64,000 nt of DNA from Ursus arctos (Eukaryota > Chordata > Mammalia > Carnivora > Ursidae): contig NW_026622908.1 of assembly GCF_023065955.2 (NCBI RefSeq), forward strand, positions 47,775,367-47,839,366, given 5' to 3'. The position numbers were made by a program, and so were the translations under genes. This document shows, in pieces, positions 50,641-63,525 of the stretch (its first letter is position 1; the number at the start of each line of letters is the position of its first letter). The notes below the pieces were generated by a model. That model worked only from the letters and a program-made list of their open reading frames with translations, had not been told where the DNA came from and searched no databases.

Positions 50641-51394
50641 CCGACCCCACGCCCAGCCCCAGCTCCACAGCTCGGCAGAGCCTCGTCAGGCAGATGGAGG
50701 GTGCGCCCAGAGAAATTATGGGTTCTCAGCCCATGGACACCCAGGGAGACTCCAGCCCCAGCCAGCCACAGGGACAGAGTCCCTGGCAAGCGAGCATCTG
50801 AGGACTCAAGAGCAGGCAAACAAAGCAGCAGCCATGCCCACCTCCTCCCCATGTCCTCCCCAAGACAACAGAAGGGAACTCGGACATCGCAGCATGTCCA
50901 CTTCCCACACCTTCAAAGATGCTGAAAGATCTGGGGTGTGCAGTTCCAGGTCCCACATCATCTGCCCCTGGACTGCAAGGATTTATTAGTAGGATGTTAA
51001 CTTACCCTCCCCCCAGACGGATGTAAAGGGTGGGCAGGTAAGCGCACAGAAGTATTTAGTCTGGGTGAGAATGGGGAAAGGACAAGTCAGCAGTTTGGTC
51101 TTCTTGGCCTGGGCTCCACCGCACAGGTGTTCACTGGGCTGGCCTCCCCATGAGGAAAGGGCCACTGTGCTTCAGAATACCAGCCACCTTTGGGTAGTCA
51201 CCCCCACCTTGAGATCTGCCCCAAATGTCATGCCCTTGCCCTGACCATTGTCTTCACTACCCTGGACACAAAGTGTACCACTCCTGGCCTTTTTGCCTTA
51301 AGTGCCTCGAGGGCAGCAGCCTATGTGGGCTCCTCCATGGACCAGCTTCACAGTAGATGTGTTCAGTAACTTTTCTTCTGGGTGGTGGTTGAGG

Positions 51395-51835
51395 GAGGGA
51401 GGGAGGGATGGGGGAGGATGGGGGATGGGTGGATGATGAGTGGACGGATGGATGGTTGGATGGTAAGATAGTGGATGGATGGGTGGATGGATGCATGCAT
51501 GGATGGATGGATGGACAGATGGATGGATGGACGGATGGATGAATGGATGAATAGGTGGATACGTAGGTAAAGAGATGGATGGATGGGTGGGTAGATGGGT
51601 GGGTGGGTGGATGGGTAGATGGCTGGGTGGGAGGGTGGATGGATGAATGGATGGGTGGGTGGGATGGATGGGTGGAGGGTTGGATAGTGAATGGATGGGT
51701 AGGTGGGTGGGTGGGTGGATGTGTGAATGGGTGGGTGGATGGATAGTGGGTGTATGGGTGCATGGGTAGGTTAATGGATGGATGGATGAGTGGGTGGGCA
51801 AATGGGTCTGTGGCTGGATGAGTGGGTAAAGAAAT
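51395..51835. repeat. (GGAT)n tetranucleotide array
   Basis: About 440 bp of GGAT, GGGT and GATG variants, imperfect but continuous. Confidence 0.93.
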
Positions 51836-51959
51836 GAAATCTCTTGGGGTGATGGGGTATGCCTTCTGTACCAACTCCTCAGAGCTCACACCTTATGAGG
51901 GCGTATCTGCAGGCAGTGGCCAAGTGCTGAATTGCCCCACCTCATTAAAGCCCTCCATA

Positions 51960-52090
51960 GCTCTGGGAAGCAGGTGCTCACATTACTCCATTCTAGAGAT
52001 GAGGAAACCAAGGATCAGGGAGGGTAAAGGAGCACCCTGAGCTCACTAGCCAGAGAATGGGAGAGCCATATAGTGGACCCCAAGAGTCCT
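51960..52090 (-). mobile_element. MIR fragment, antisense
   Basis: The plus strand has TCTAGAGATGAGGAAACCAA, GGATCAGGGAGGGTAAAGGA and CTCACTAGCCAGAGAATGGG, the reverse complement of the MIR core. Confidence 0.65.
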
Positions 52091-52949
52091 CTCTGCCCTG
52101 AGCCCATGCTGTCCACTGACTGACGGTGGTGTGACCATTTTTCACAGAGGGTTGACTGTTGCTCTTTGGAGAAACCCAATATGAGTAACAGGAAATCAGA
52201 TGTTCCCAGGTGGTATTGAGTCCCAGGGGAGGGCTCCTTGTGGAGCCCCCAAGGACAGAACCCTGCACCTTCCCCAGCCCCCAGGGAAGTCACTTCATGT
52301 ATTTGTAACACAGTTGGGTTGCCTGTCACATTTCTGCATGCCACCCTGGAATCCCCAACTTCCTCACTCACTTTTTCCTTTTGCATATAAGCCTCACTCA
52401 CGTAAAGTTCTGTGAGATGTAGCAGATGCACCGTGCTGCATGGATCCCACTGCCCCAAATCACCCTGCTCCACTGATTCAGCCCTCCCCCAAAACCCCTG
52501 CAAACACTGACTTTCTAAATTATCATTACAGTTTTGCCTTGAATACGTTTTTATGATTAATTTTAAATCTTTAATTGCTAAAATAATTCGAGAATGTTAT
52601 GTTCCTCTTATAAATTATGGCTATGATTTTATGTTACAACAAGGAAAACACTCATGATTTCTTCTCTGAAAAAATCAGGACAAAATTTCGTCTAATAGCT
52701 GCAATTCAAAATATTTTGAAATGGCCTGAGGGGTCACTCAGACACAGCACAGTGAACATGTTTAAGGGTCCAGATCACCAGTCTGACATAAACACACACC
52801 TGCGATCATCGCCACAGTTAGGATGGTGACCTTACGTACAGCCATCACCCATGAGAAACTTCTCATGGCCCTTCCCTGCTCAAGAGGTACCTCTGATCTC
52901 TTTTCTGACCCTACAGATTAGTTTGCATTTCCTGGGGAAGGAAATCCAT

Positions 52950-54515
52950 CAAACATTTAAGGAAGACAAAAGAGCCTGCTAGGATTTTGGCTGAGATTGC
53001 ATCCTATCTACAAATGAGTTTGGAAAGAATTGATCTTAGCAATATCACGTCTTCCAACCCACAGACATGGTCCATCTCTCCTCTGACTATGTCTTTAATT
53101 TTTCCCAGCAATGTGTGGTGTTCATTTGCACGGGACTTTCACATCTGTTGTCAGGTTTTTCTCTCAGTATTTCATGTTTTTCATGCTTTTGAAAATGGTG
53201 TTTTTATTTCATTTTCTGATTGTTGCCAGTTTATAAAAATAGAGTTGATTTTTGTACATTGATCTTATGGTACTTACAACCTTGATAGACTCACCCATTA
53301 ATTATAGCAGGTTTTTGTAGATTCTAGATTTTCTACATAGAAGATCTTGTCGCCTGTGAATAAGTGTTACTTCTTCCTTGCCAGTCTAGATGTTTTTTAT
53401 TTATCTCTCTTCCTGACTGCACTGGCTGTGGTTTCCAGCACAGTGTTGCCCGGACAAGGTATGAGCCTGTATCCTGGTCATGTTCCCACTTTCAGGGAAA
53501 AGCATTCAGTCAGCTGTGGGCTTTTTATAAATGCCCTTTATCAGGAAAGTCTTTCTATTTTTAGTTTGCTGAGAGTTTTTATAGGAATGGGTGTTGAATT
53601 TACTAAATTTTTTTTTCTGCATCTATTGAGGGGATTATATGGTTTTTCTTCTTTAGTCTGGTAATATGGTGAATTACATTGATTTTGAATGCTCCACAAC
53701 ACTGCGTTCCTGGAATAAAACCCAATTAGTCACGATTGTCATATGTTACTAGGTTTGATTTACCAAAATTTTGTTTAGAATTTTTGCATCTATGTTCATG
53801 AGGGATGTTGGTCTATAGTTTTTCCTCTATTGTGTTGTCTTTCTGTGGTTTTGGCATCAGGGTAATTGACATGGCCTCAGAGAAAAGGGTGGGAAATGTT
53901 TCTTCCTTTTCAATTTTTCTGGAGGGTTCTGTGCACCATTGGTGTTACTTCTTTCTTAAATGTTTGATGGAAGTCACTAGTGAAGACATTTGGGCCTAGA
54001 GCTTTCTTTGTGGGAAGGTCTTTGATTTTGTTCTTTCTTTAATATAGAGAGCTTTTCAAATTGCTTCTGCTTGAGCGAGCCTTGGTAAATTATGTCTTTT
54101 CAAGAAATCTGTCCATTTCATTTCAGTTGCTACATTTATTGGCAGAAAGCTGTTCATAACATTTTATTATCATTCTAACATCTGTGGGATCTATAGTGAT
54201 GTCTCCTCTCATTCTTGATGTTCATACTTTGTGCCTTCTCTTTTTCCTACCAGTTTATCAATTTTATTAATCTTCTCAAAGAACCGGCATTCCAATTATT
54301 GATTTTCTTCTGGTGTTTCATTTTGTTTTCTGCTTCCTCTTATCTGTGATATTCTTTTCTTACTCCCGGTTTAATTAGCTCTTCTTTTTCTTTTCTAATT
54401 TCTCAAGGTGGAAGATGAGGTCATTGATGCGAGACCCTTCTTTCTTCTCTATTGTAACTGTTTAATGCCATGCATACCCCCAGTCCTGCTTTTGTGGCAC
54501 CCCACAAGTTGTGAA
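52950..54515 (-). mobile_element. Decayed LINE-1 ORF2 segment, antisense
   Basis: The plus strand follows the reverse complement of L1 ORF2 for about 1.5 kb: GAGATTGCATCCTATCTACA, CGTCTTCCAACCCACAGACA, TCATGAGGGATGTTGGTCTA, GTGAATTACATTGATTTTGA and CTCATTCTTGATGTTCATAC. AT-rich against its GC-rich surroundings. Many stops; no intact frame on either strand. Confidence 0.85.
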
Positions 54516-55080
54516 GCCCTTCCTCACTGTGGATCTGTCTCTGGGGACCCATGTGCCCCCTCACCTGCTCTGTAGTCTCTCTCCAGCCCTTGGACCCTGG
54601 ACTGAGCTAAAAATCCACCCTGTAATACTTACTGTCCCAACAGAAAAAGGAAACCACACTAGGTGTTTCAAACAGACAGAATTCAGAGAATTGGTTACTC
54701 AGGTGCTGGAGGCTGGAAAAGCAAAAGGGAGTCCTGAGGCACTGACATTAGGAGCAGCAGACAACAGCTTCCACTCCTGTAGCAGGGGGGTGGGGTGGGG
54801 GTCAGAAAGGGGCTCTGAGGGGTTTGGGCACAGCTGGTGGTGGGAGTGCCCAAGAGAGCTAAGACAAGTGGGAACCATCCTCCATGACTGAAGGGGCTCT
54901 GAAGAAGCTGGAAAAAGGGATGGAAATCCATTCCCCTCCCTACCTTTCAAAGGTGGCTTCCAGGAAGCCAGCTGGCCAGGGGGCCTGGAAATATAGTTTG
55001 CAAAGTCCCAGCCACATGTATCACTGAGCTATTGCTGTGTAACAAAACACCCCAAGCCCAGTGGCTTAAAACAATATGCA
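54516..55080. other. 5' flank with weak LTR/DNA-repeat traces
   Basis: AGCTATTGCTGTGTAACAAA and GTGGCTTAAAACAATA at 55026-55075 look like an old interspersed-repeat end. The rest is not assigned. Confidence 0.35.
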
Positions 55081-55084
55081 TTGG

Positions 55085-55220
55085 GTAAATAATTGATAGA
55101 TGATAGATAGATATAGATAGATAGATAGATAGATGATAGATAGATAGATAGATAGATAGATAGAAAGATAGATAGATAGATGATAGATGATAGATAGATG
55201 ATAGATATACACAGATAATA
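55085..55220. repeat. (GATA)n microsatellite
   Basis: Near-perfect GATA repeats with short GATGATA interruptions, likely length-variable. Confidence 0.95.
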
Positions 55221-55341
55221 GAAGTAGATAAATGGATGGACGTGTGTATGTAGTTAATACACACACATGTATTTTTCTAGTGTAGCCCACTGAGAGACCC
55301 TACACCCCAGGAGAAGTTGACCACACCCAGTGCCCAAGTCA

Positions 55342-55460
55342 TGGTTTTTATTATTTTTTTTTAAGTAGGCTCTACACCCAACGTGGGGCTTGAACTCATG
55401 ACCCTGAGATCAAGAGTTGCATGCTCCTCCGACTGAGCCGGCCAGGCGCCCCCAGGTTTT
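55342..55460 (-). mobile_element. Can-SINE, shortened
   Basis: On the minus strand: GGGGCGCCTGGCCGGCTCAG at 55434-55453, the tRNA-like part with CATGCAACTCTTGATCTCAG, then a short tail. The usual CT-rich middle is missing. GGTTTTT flanks both ends. Confidence 0.85.
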
Positions 55461-56002
55461 TGTTTTTAAATACCATTCTCCAATAAAAGGAACTGGGTCT
55501 CCTTGGAGAAGTAGTTGAGCTTTTGGACAAGGAAATTATGAGATAACCCTGGAGTGTTCTGTGGTGGCAGGAAATAAGGAAGTGTTCAAAAAATGATGGA
55601 GGTGTGTCAGAAGGGCCCAGGAGGCTACCTGAGGCCGCACCCAAAGGCCAGAGCAATTTAAGCAAAAAAATTAGTAGCTGTAAAATGAGATTATAACCCA
55701 GAGAACAAAACAAACACCAATGAGTCCGTCGTAACACACATGACTGGACAGTAAACACATGAGAAGGAACAGCTCATCGTAGAGAGGAGTCCCGATTCAT
55801 TAACATAGGTGGAGAGAGGGAAGGAGGAGTCAGCAGCACACGCTGTGGGATGAGTTGCTAGGCAGTGTCTACTGACGGATGCTGCAATCAGCGGGCCCAT
55901 GTTCGAAGAGAAACAAGTTATGTGTATAGACTCCAAGCACCTTCCTACAGATACTCACCAGTTAAAAAGCAGAAAAATGGTAAATTAGTTAAGAAGTAGA
56001 AG

Positions 56003-56240
56003 AATAGTAAGAAGTAGGGGTGCCTGGGTGGCTCAGTCGGTTAAGTGGCTGCCTTTGGCTCAGGTCATGATCTTGGGGTCCATGTGGGGCTCCCTTCCCA
56101 GAGGGGAGCCTGCTTCTCCCCCTCCCTCTGCCCTGCCACCTGCTCGTGCTCTTTCTCTCTAATAAATAAATAAATAAATAAAATCTTAAAAAAAAAAGAA
56201 AAGAATAGAAAAGAAAAGAAAAATGGTAAGAAGTAGAAGG
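56003..56240 (+). mobile_element. Can-SINE with target-site duplication
   Basis: Head GGTGCCTGGGTGGCTCAGTC starts at 56018. A CT-rich middle, repeated AATAAATAAATA and AATCTTAAAAAAA follow. GTAAGAAGTAG occurs on both sides (near 56008 and 56226). Confidence 0.93.
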
Positions 56241-59200
56241 AGTAGTAGAGAAACCTGGCAGACACCCCCTCACCCAAGCAAGGGAGGTCAGCCCCGCCAG
56301 GAACCCGGCATCGCCACAGCACGCATCCTCAGATACGGTGCACTAAGAGGGGCACCTCGCTTCTGCAAAACTTCCGCTCGGTCATGACACAGCATCCAAC
56401 AGACTCAAACTGAGGGACATTTTACAAGATAAAATGACCAGGGCTGTTCCAGAGCGTCAAGGTCAGAGGAGACACGGAAGGAACAAGGAGCTGCCGCCCA
56501 GCAGAGGAGACGTGACCAAAAAACGGCAGAGTGGAGAGCCAGAGACGTCCGGACACAGTCCGCAGGTGGTCCACAGCAGAACCGGTATTAGGCATGTGGC
56601 TGAGGGCGGCACCATCAGGCGAAGCTGGTGGAGGGCACACGCTACGTCTCTCTGCCATTTCTGCAACTATCTGTAAACCAAAAATTACTCCAAGATAAGG
56701 TTTGTGAAAACAAGCCTTTATTACTGCTGAGGGCCATAGTCACCCAGCCTCAGTCCTGGTCTCAATGGATTCCTCATTTCCTCCCATGTTCGGGCCGCAA
56801 GAAGCAAGGACCCACCGCCCCAGCCGAGACAGCGGCTCCCAGGCAGGAGAGACCACCGGGCCACTCCCAACCCGTGGTTCGAACGGCCAGCCCTGTGTCC
56901 GTGGGTGGGAGTGGCCCTCCCTTCGGAACCAAGACCTCCAAGCTGGAAGAAGGGCCACATCCTAAGAGCAGGAGGTCAGGTGTAACAGAGGGCATAACCC
57001 CTGGACCCCGTGGACGTCGCTGCCCAGCACGCAGCCCCTCGGTGGGAGGGCGCCCATCCCTCCCCAGCCAGTGCCCCAGCAGACACCAGAGCTGACTCTT
57101 CACGGGCCGTCCGCCTTGATATCAGACCAGCGCTGATGGGCGCTGTGTGGCTTGAAGCCCGGCTGCCCTCACTGCCCTGAGATAAAAGCATCAGCAGGGA
57201 GCCGTGGGGGTGGGGGTCGCGCCGTTGTCAAGGACGTGCTGCTGGGTGTATGAGGTGCTGACAGCAGCTCTGCGGGCAGGAAAAGCAAATCCATGCCCGG
57301 AAAACCTGCGGACCCGCTGCGGGCTGTCCATGACGGGTGAGGCCCCGGGGCTGGCCTGTCTGCTGGCCGCCGGGGAGCGTCGCCGTGGTCAGCAGAGACA
57401 CTGCGTGTTCATCCTGCCACGAGTGCCACTTTGGTCATGGGCCACGGAGCAAGCCCCAGAGAGACCCGAGAAAGAAGTCCTGGGCGCCTCTGACCTGGTC
57501 ATCTCTCTGTGGACTCCTAGGCGGCACTCCCACAGGACACCGAGGGCTCTGCCCCCTTGCAGAGGCCCATCCAGCCCCTCCTCCCAGACCTCTCGGCCTC
57601 ACAGCCCTGGGTTCTAGGCCCGGGACATTCAGCCAAGTCTTCAGACACTCTCTGGGAATCAGTGCAGATCCAGACCTCTGGCCACGTCGCAGTCCAGACA
57701 AGCAGCCAACCACGACCCAGGCCAGAGCTCGGTCCTTAGGGACCATCACCCCCCAGAGTCGGCAGGCCCGACACACCACTGCTGGTCTGCCGCGCAGCCG
57801 CTCTGGGTGGCCTCCAGTGGCTTCCTGCAGACACACCCTAACAGCCTCCCCTCCCGCCCAGGGCTTCCCCGGCACCCACGCAGGCACACCCTGAGTGACA
57901 TTCTGGCCCGTAGGGGAGGGTAACCAGAGGGCAAATCCTACCCTCCCCCCCCCAACCAACGGACCATGAAGAAACAGTCGGTGCAGCTCCGTGGACAGCC
58001 CCCAGGGCGAACGGACCACCCATGCCCCCCCCCAACCCGCTCAGCACCGAGTCTGCACCGTGCCCCCTCCCCGCCCCGCTGTTTCATCCCTGAAAGACAG
58101 TGAGGCTTGAGTCCTGTGCCTCAGACTCTGCTTTCTGGCGGCAAGCTTCCTGGGGACCCTTCTGACCGAGGCTGTACACCTGCACAACCCCTGGGAACCA
58201 GGCCCCAGGCCTCTGCCAACGGGCCGCAGAGGACCGCTCGGGAGGCCACGGCTGTGGACGGAGCCAGGGGCACTGCAGCGGCTGCTGCCCTCCCACAGTC
58301 TTCCCCAGGCCTCCAGGAGCTGCTCCCCCGCTTCTCCTCCTCGGCCTGTCAGAGCTCCACGGGGCCCTGCAGCCTGCCCGCAGTGTGGTGGGCCACGGAC
58401 CCCGCTCACGGGGCAAGAGGGCTCAGTCCTGTGCCAGGCCGCCCCAAGGGGCCCGGGAGCGAGGCAGGACCCACTCTCCAAAATCAGAGCAGTAGTCTGC
58501 AGAAATGCCTGGGCCCCTCCAAACACCCAGGGCCCTAAGCTGTGACCTCCCACAGAGCCGAGCGAGCCTGGCTAGAACGTCCCTGTCCGCCACAGACTTC
58601 TACCACGTCGGACAGACCTGACCCGTGACAGGTGACTCAAATGCAGGTGAGTTCCACGGGGTTGCCACTCGGTGTTGGAAGGCGGCAAGTCCCGAGCGGG
58701 ACCCGGGTGTTAGTACATGCAGGCTCCAGAGAACAGAAAGGGAGAGGTGGGGTCACCGGGACACAGGCGCTCACACACCCAGCGGCTGCTGGAGCTGGTG
58801 TGTGTGTGCGAGGCTGGAAGGGGCAGGAGGCCCTCTGCCCCGCCGACGACCCTAACCCCCCGCGATGCCCCCCATGCTCCCCCACGCACCCCCACCACCA
58901 ACCTGATGCGCCCCCCCCCCCCGCGTGCTCCAACACATCCCTCCAAGCCCCTCCCTCCTGCCCCGGCCGATGCCCCCTCCTCCAGGAAGCAGCTGGAAAG
59001 GGGTCTTGGAGGGGCCCCACAGAGTGAGTGCAGAGGGGGGCTGGAGGCTGAGAGGCAGGAAGAAGGCAGTCGCCCAGACACAGGTCCGTTTGGGGAACGG
59101 GGGGGTCATAGCCCCAGGTCTGTCCACCTCCCGACACCCAGCACAGATCCTGGTCCCAGAGGCCAGCCCGCAGAGCTGGGGATGCGGCTTCCCAGCTAAA

Positions 59201-59479
59201 CTGAAGCGATACAGCCGAGACCACAGGCTGCGTCACCATGGGGCCTCCTCTCGGAGGCAACAGGGACATGAGCAGGACCGTCCTCTGTCCTCTGCAGGCC
59301 CCCGGGCGGCACCAACCGCCAGTCACAGCCAGCCCGCAGCAGCCGGGCCAGCAGGGGACAGGCAGTGTCCCCTCCCTGCCCCCGTGGCTCTCAGCCAGCG
59401 TGAGGATTGTCACCTTCTAGCATGTTCCTTCCGGCAGGACACTCACACGTGTCCTATCGCCCGGCAGTGGTTCGTGATG
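56241..59479. other. 5' flank, no gene seen
   Basis: GC-rich from 56.7 kb on, with a C-run at 58911-58922. Many short frames on both strands, none with a recognisable domain. Confidence 0.5.
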
Positions 59480-59770
59480 CCCCCAAAAGACGTGTCCACC
59501 CGAAACCTCGAGTGTGACCTTACTTGGAACAAGGTTCTGAAGGACCATGAGACGAGACCGTCCAGAGTTTAGGGCGGGCCTAAATCAAAGGACGGTGTCC
59601 TTAAAGAGACAGGAAGAGACACAGGGAAGAAGGCCACGTGACCACGGCAGCAGAGGCTGGGGTGCTGTGGCCACAAACCCAGGGCCAGCAGATGCTGGGG
59701 AGGCAGGACGGGTTCTCCCCGAGCCCCAGAACTGTGAGAGTCACTCTCTGTTGTCCTCAGCTCCGGGGTC
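59480..59770 (+). mobile_element. Old LTR-like (MaLR/MLT1-type) fragment
   Basis: Same phrases as the intron 43 fragment: GAGTGTGACCTTACTTGGAA, GGACGGTGTCCTTAAAGAGA, AGGCCACGTGACC and GAACTGTGAGAGTCACTCTC. The family is inferred from memory of the consensus. Confidence 0.55.
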
Positions 59771-62730
59771 CGTGGCCCTCTGGTGTGGCCAGCGGGGGAC
59801 CCGAGTAGCTCTGGGCAGTGGGCAGGGAGGCGGGACCACAGGCCGGGAGCCCTGCTTCCACGCACTTCTCTTCATCTATTCAAAAAAACAAAGGAAACAA
59901 TTTTAAATTTTAAAAATACTGTTCAGTAAGAATCTTTGATACCATGAGCAGGGCTTATATGGGAAAAATAAAAAGAAGACGGCGCATCACATGTTGAGCT
60001 GACCTTTAGGAGCAAGCTCTTCTCTGAGCGGGAGAGTGAGGGAAGCCGCCCTGAAGGGGGACCTGAGGGTTGTCGCTGAGAGAAGCCCCTCGGCTGATTC
60101 CCCGCGGACTCCGGGGCTCGGGCTGTGGACGGCGGAGGAGGGAGCGTCAAGGGGGTCAGGCCAGATTTGCGGGCGTGAATTCACTCCCACTGAGCAGACA
60201 CTCTGCATTTCTCGCACGCAGGGTGGCGGTGGCGGGTTGGCTGAAACACCGGCCAGGGAGGCGGGAGAGCCAGAGCCGCCTTGGCTTCCGTGGAGGGGCA
60301 ACCGGAGGGTTAAGGAGATGGATGCCAGCGTGGGTCTCTCGGGAAGCCTCTGCCCGCCCCGAGGGGTCCCGACATGCGCGTGTCACCACGACGGAGAGGG
60401 GCCCGGGGCAGGCTCTTCTCTGCAGGCGCACCTCTCGGGGGAACTGCAGCCTCTGACCTGGGAGCCTAAAGTCTGTGAGAGCGATTGGGTCCCGGGGGTG
60501 CGGCCCGTGGCCACCAAACACAAGCCGGACGTGGTCCCCGGGATGGATGGCAGAGTCCAGGCAGCAGGCAGCCCAGTCTGGCTCGCAGACCCCCGCGGGG
60601 ACGGCTGCTGGATCACGGCATTCCTAGAGGGAAGTCGATGGGGCGCCCCGGATCTGTACTCCGTCTGTAGGAGCAGACACGTCCTGGGTAGAGCGAGCAA
60701 ACATCCCCCTTGAACCCCGACAGCAGAGACACACGGCCCCCACTCCAGTCAACTCTGAGGCTCGAGCCAGTTCGCGGACCCAGACCTCTTGCTTGGAGGG
60801 AGGGCCTGGGGGCCCTGCTGGTCCCCTTCTCCCCGCCTTCCCCAAAGGACCCTCAGCGTTCACCAGGGCGACTGTGTCCCCCGGGAAGTGGGGGGGGGGA
60901 TAAGCGGACTTTGGGGACCGCGGGACCCCGGCTCTGAACTGACCCCGATCCCCAGAAGCCGCAAACGCCCCTGTCCCCAGCAGGTGGGGCGGGGCTCGTG
61001 CAGGCCGGGCCATCGATGCAGCCCTAGCCCAGGGCCCCCTTACACCGGGGGCGGGTCCCGATCCCACCGGGCGGCGGCCCCTCCAGCTCCAACTGCACAA
61101 CGGGACCCCAATCTGTGCTGAGCCTCACCAGCCTCAAGTTGTCAAAGGGCCGTGACGGAACGCACGAGATCTCGTCTCCAGGAAACGCACAGGAAGTGAC
61201 CTCGGCGTGGCTCGCGAGGGCCCCGAACGCTCCGGCTAGTGGGGCGCTGAGCATCGCAGGGGCCTCAGGGCACAGACACAGCCACGCCCTGTAGCCGGGC
61301 TGGTTTCTATGTTCACCATCAGGACACCCACAAACTCCCCAAACGCCAGAGCGGCCAGCCTCCCACCGTCCCCCCACGGGGGCCTGGCTAACTGAAGGGC
61401 GATGAGGCTGGGCCATCAAACATTTCACGGCCATTAAAAATGATGTTCTCGGCAAATATTTCATGTTAAATTCAGTTAGTGCCAGGGCAGGAAGACCCAG
61501 AAATGCGGCGGGCCTCGCCGCGCCCCAGTGACAGCAGCGCAACAGCCAGTCCGTCGTGGGTGAGCGTCTGTGTCTCCAGCAGGACAGGTCCACGCCACAC
61601 CCCCGGGCAGAGACCCTCGCCTGCCTCCCCCCGTCGTGCAGCCCAGACGGTGTGCACCTGTGGTTCTGAGGGGCCCGCGCGTCTTCAGCAGGGACACCCC
61701 CACGGGTGGGGTGCCCATGGGTGGCCAGTGGTCACCCCCGTCCTCCCAGCCTCTGGCCCTGCCCCTCACGTCACTTCTCTGCTCACTGTAAGGGCAACAG
61801 CTGGTGGGCACGGCTACCCCGTGTCCGGGGGTCTGGGACTCGGGGCTCTGAGGGCAGACGCAGGGAGCCCTGTGCCTCGGGACTCCTGTGCCCCAGAGGC
61901 CTGTCTGTGGGAGTGGGACGGGACTGCCAGGGTGCTGACAATGGCACCTCGGTGGAGGACTCCTCACGTTTCTGCATTGGTCACGTCCCTCTGGCACACG
62001 CGAATGCCTTCTACACAGAGAAGTTCACGTTACGTAGTAAAGACAATCAGGTACAAATCGTCCCCAGGAACGTCCAGAACGGAAACACTGTGCAGCACCT
62101 CCTGGGGCCCTCTGCCCGCGTGTCCCCGCTCCCCTGATGACGGTCCAGGACGGCGCTGGGCACCACTCCTGCCACGGGCGACGGGGCTTCCGAGCACCTG
62201 GCTGGCCAGCAGAGGGTAGGGCTGACGCAGGCACTACTCACAGAGCAAACATGGAAAGAGGCAGGCCAGCTCCAGGCTCACCCGAAGCCATAAATTCCTG
62301 CTTCCGGCACTTCAGGCATCACCGTAACACAATTACACAGCACGATAAAGAAAGAAGACCATAAAGATGCAAATGTCAACCCCGGGACTCACATCCGGAG
62401 TCCAGCCCACTGGGCTGGGGCCTGGGCCACGGGTTACAGCCGGACAGGGAGACCCGGGCCCACGTCCCAGCCAGACGTCCAGGCCTCGGTGTTGACACTC
62501 GAGACACACGGACACGCCGGGCCTTCCAGGGGCAGGAGGCCGCGGGGTGCCCCAATCCCTGGGTCAGTTCCCCCAAGACAGGCACGTGGCTCAGCCCCCT
62601 CTGACCAGACAGGAGCCAGGGATGGGGGCTCCCCAGGGATGAGAAGGGCAGCAAGCACGAGGCGCAGAAGCCCGGCGTGGCCTGAAACTCACCTCGGGCT
62701 CCACGGCGTCCAGGCCAAGCCCCACGGTCT
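59771..62730. other. 5' flank, partly CpG-rich, no gene seen
   Basis: 60.0-60.5 kb has more CG dinucleotides than its surroundings. No exon of MUC6 or another gene was recognised. Confidence 0.5.
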
Positions 62731-62734
62731 GTAA

Positions 62735-62974
62735 GAATAGACTTCAAGGGGGCGCCGGGGTGGCTCAGTCATTAAGCGTCTGCCTTCGGCTCAGGGTGTG
62801 ATCCTGGGGTCCTGGGATCGAGCCCCACATTAGGCTCCTCCGCTGGGAGCCTGCTTCTTCCTCTCCCACTCCCCCTGCTTGTGTTCACTCTCTTGCTGGC
62901 TGTCTCTCTCTCTCTGTCAAATAAATAAATAAAATCTTAAAAAAAAAAAAAAAAAAAAAAGAATAGACTTCAAG
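62735..62974 (+). mobile_element. Young Can-SINE with perfect target-site duplication
   Basis: Head GGGGCGCCGGGGTGGCTCAG, tRNA-like part, CT-rich middle, AAATAAATAAATAAAATCTT and an uninterrupted poly-A of about 20. GAATAGACTTCAAG is present identically before (62735-62748) and after (62961-62974) the element. Confidence 0.95.
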
Positions 62975-63039
62975 CCAGAAGACCCGCGCTCACACCCTCC
63001 AGGCTGCACGTTACCAAAACAAACAGAACAAAACAGAAA

Positions 63040-63525
63040 ATGACAAGTGTTCTCAAGGATGTAGAGAGACGGAGCCCTCCTGCCCTGCTGTGGGAAGTAA
63101 AATGCGGCAGCCGCTCTGGGACACAGTGCGGGGGGTGGGGGCGCTCAAACAAGAACACAGAGCTACCCTGTGATCCCGCCACGGGCTGTTTACCCAGAGT
63201 ACGTGGACAGGGACTCGAGTGGACGCTTGCACACGCACGTTCACAGCAGCCGACGCATGGAAACAGCCCGAGTGTCCACCGACGGACACGCGGATAAACA
63301 TGTCTCACAAGGACAGAGAGTGGCCGGCGGGCGCCGGGGCCGGGGGAGGGACGGGGGTCGGTGTCTCGGGGGGACAGAGTTTCCCTTTGGGAAGATGGAA
63401 AGTTCTGGAGACGGACGGTGGGGACGGCTGCACAGCATCAATGAGCTTAGTGCCCGAGCTGTGGGCTCAGAGGTGGTGAACACCGTACGCTCCGTGTTCT
63501 GTGTGTTACCACGATGAAAAACTAG
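63040..63525 (+). mobile_element. L1 3' end (L1M-like), with unexpanded minisatellite unit
   Basis: Reads as an old L1 3' region: CAAGGATGTAGAGAGACGGA, ACACAGAGCTACCCTGTGAT, GAGTGTCCACCGACGGACAC, GGACAGAGAGTGGCCGGCGG and GGAAGATGGAAAGTTCTGGA, ending GTGTTACCACGATGAAAAAC. The part at 63311-63381 matches one unit of the array at 5440-6072. Confidence 0.75.

Noticed and set aside
51257..51889. Thr/His/Pro-rich frame resembling a mucin repeat
   Set aside because: Translation of the (GGAT)n tetranucleotide array; no link to MUC2 exons.
56400..62700. Search for MUC6 exons at the right edge
   Set aside because: No VWD-, TIL- or cystine-knot-like coding segment was found; MUC6 probably lies outside the window.
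62751..62830. Possible tRNA gene at the SINE head
   Set aside because: The tRNA-Lys-like sequence is the 5' part of a Can-SINE; the rest of the element and the flanking duplication follow.
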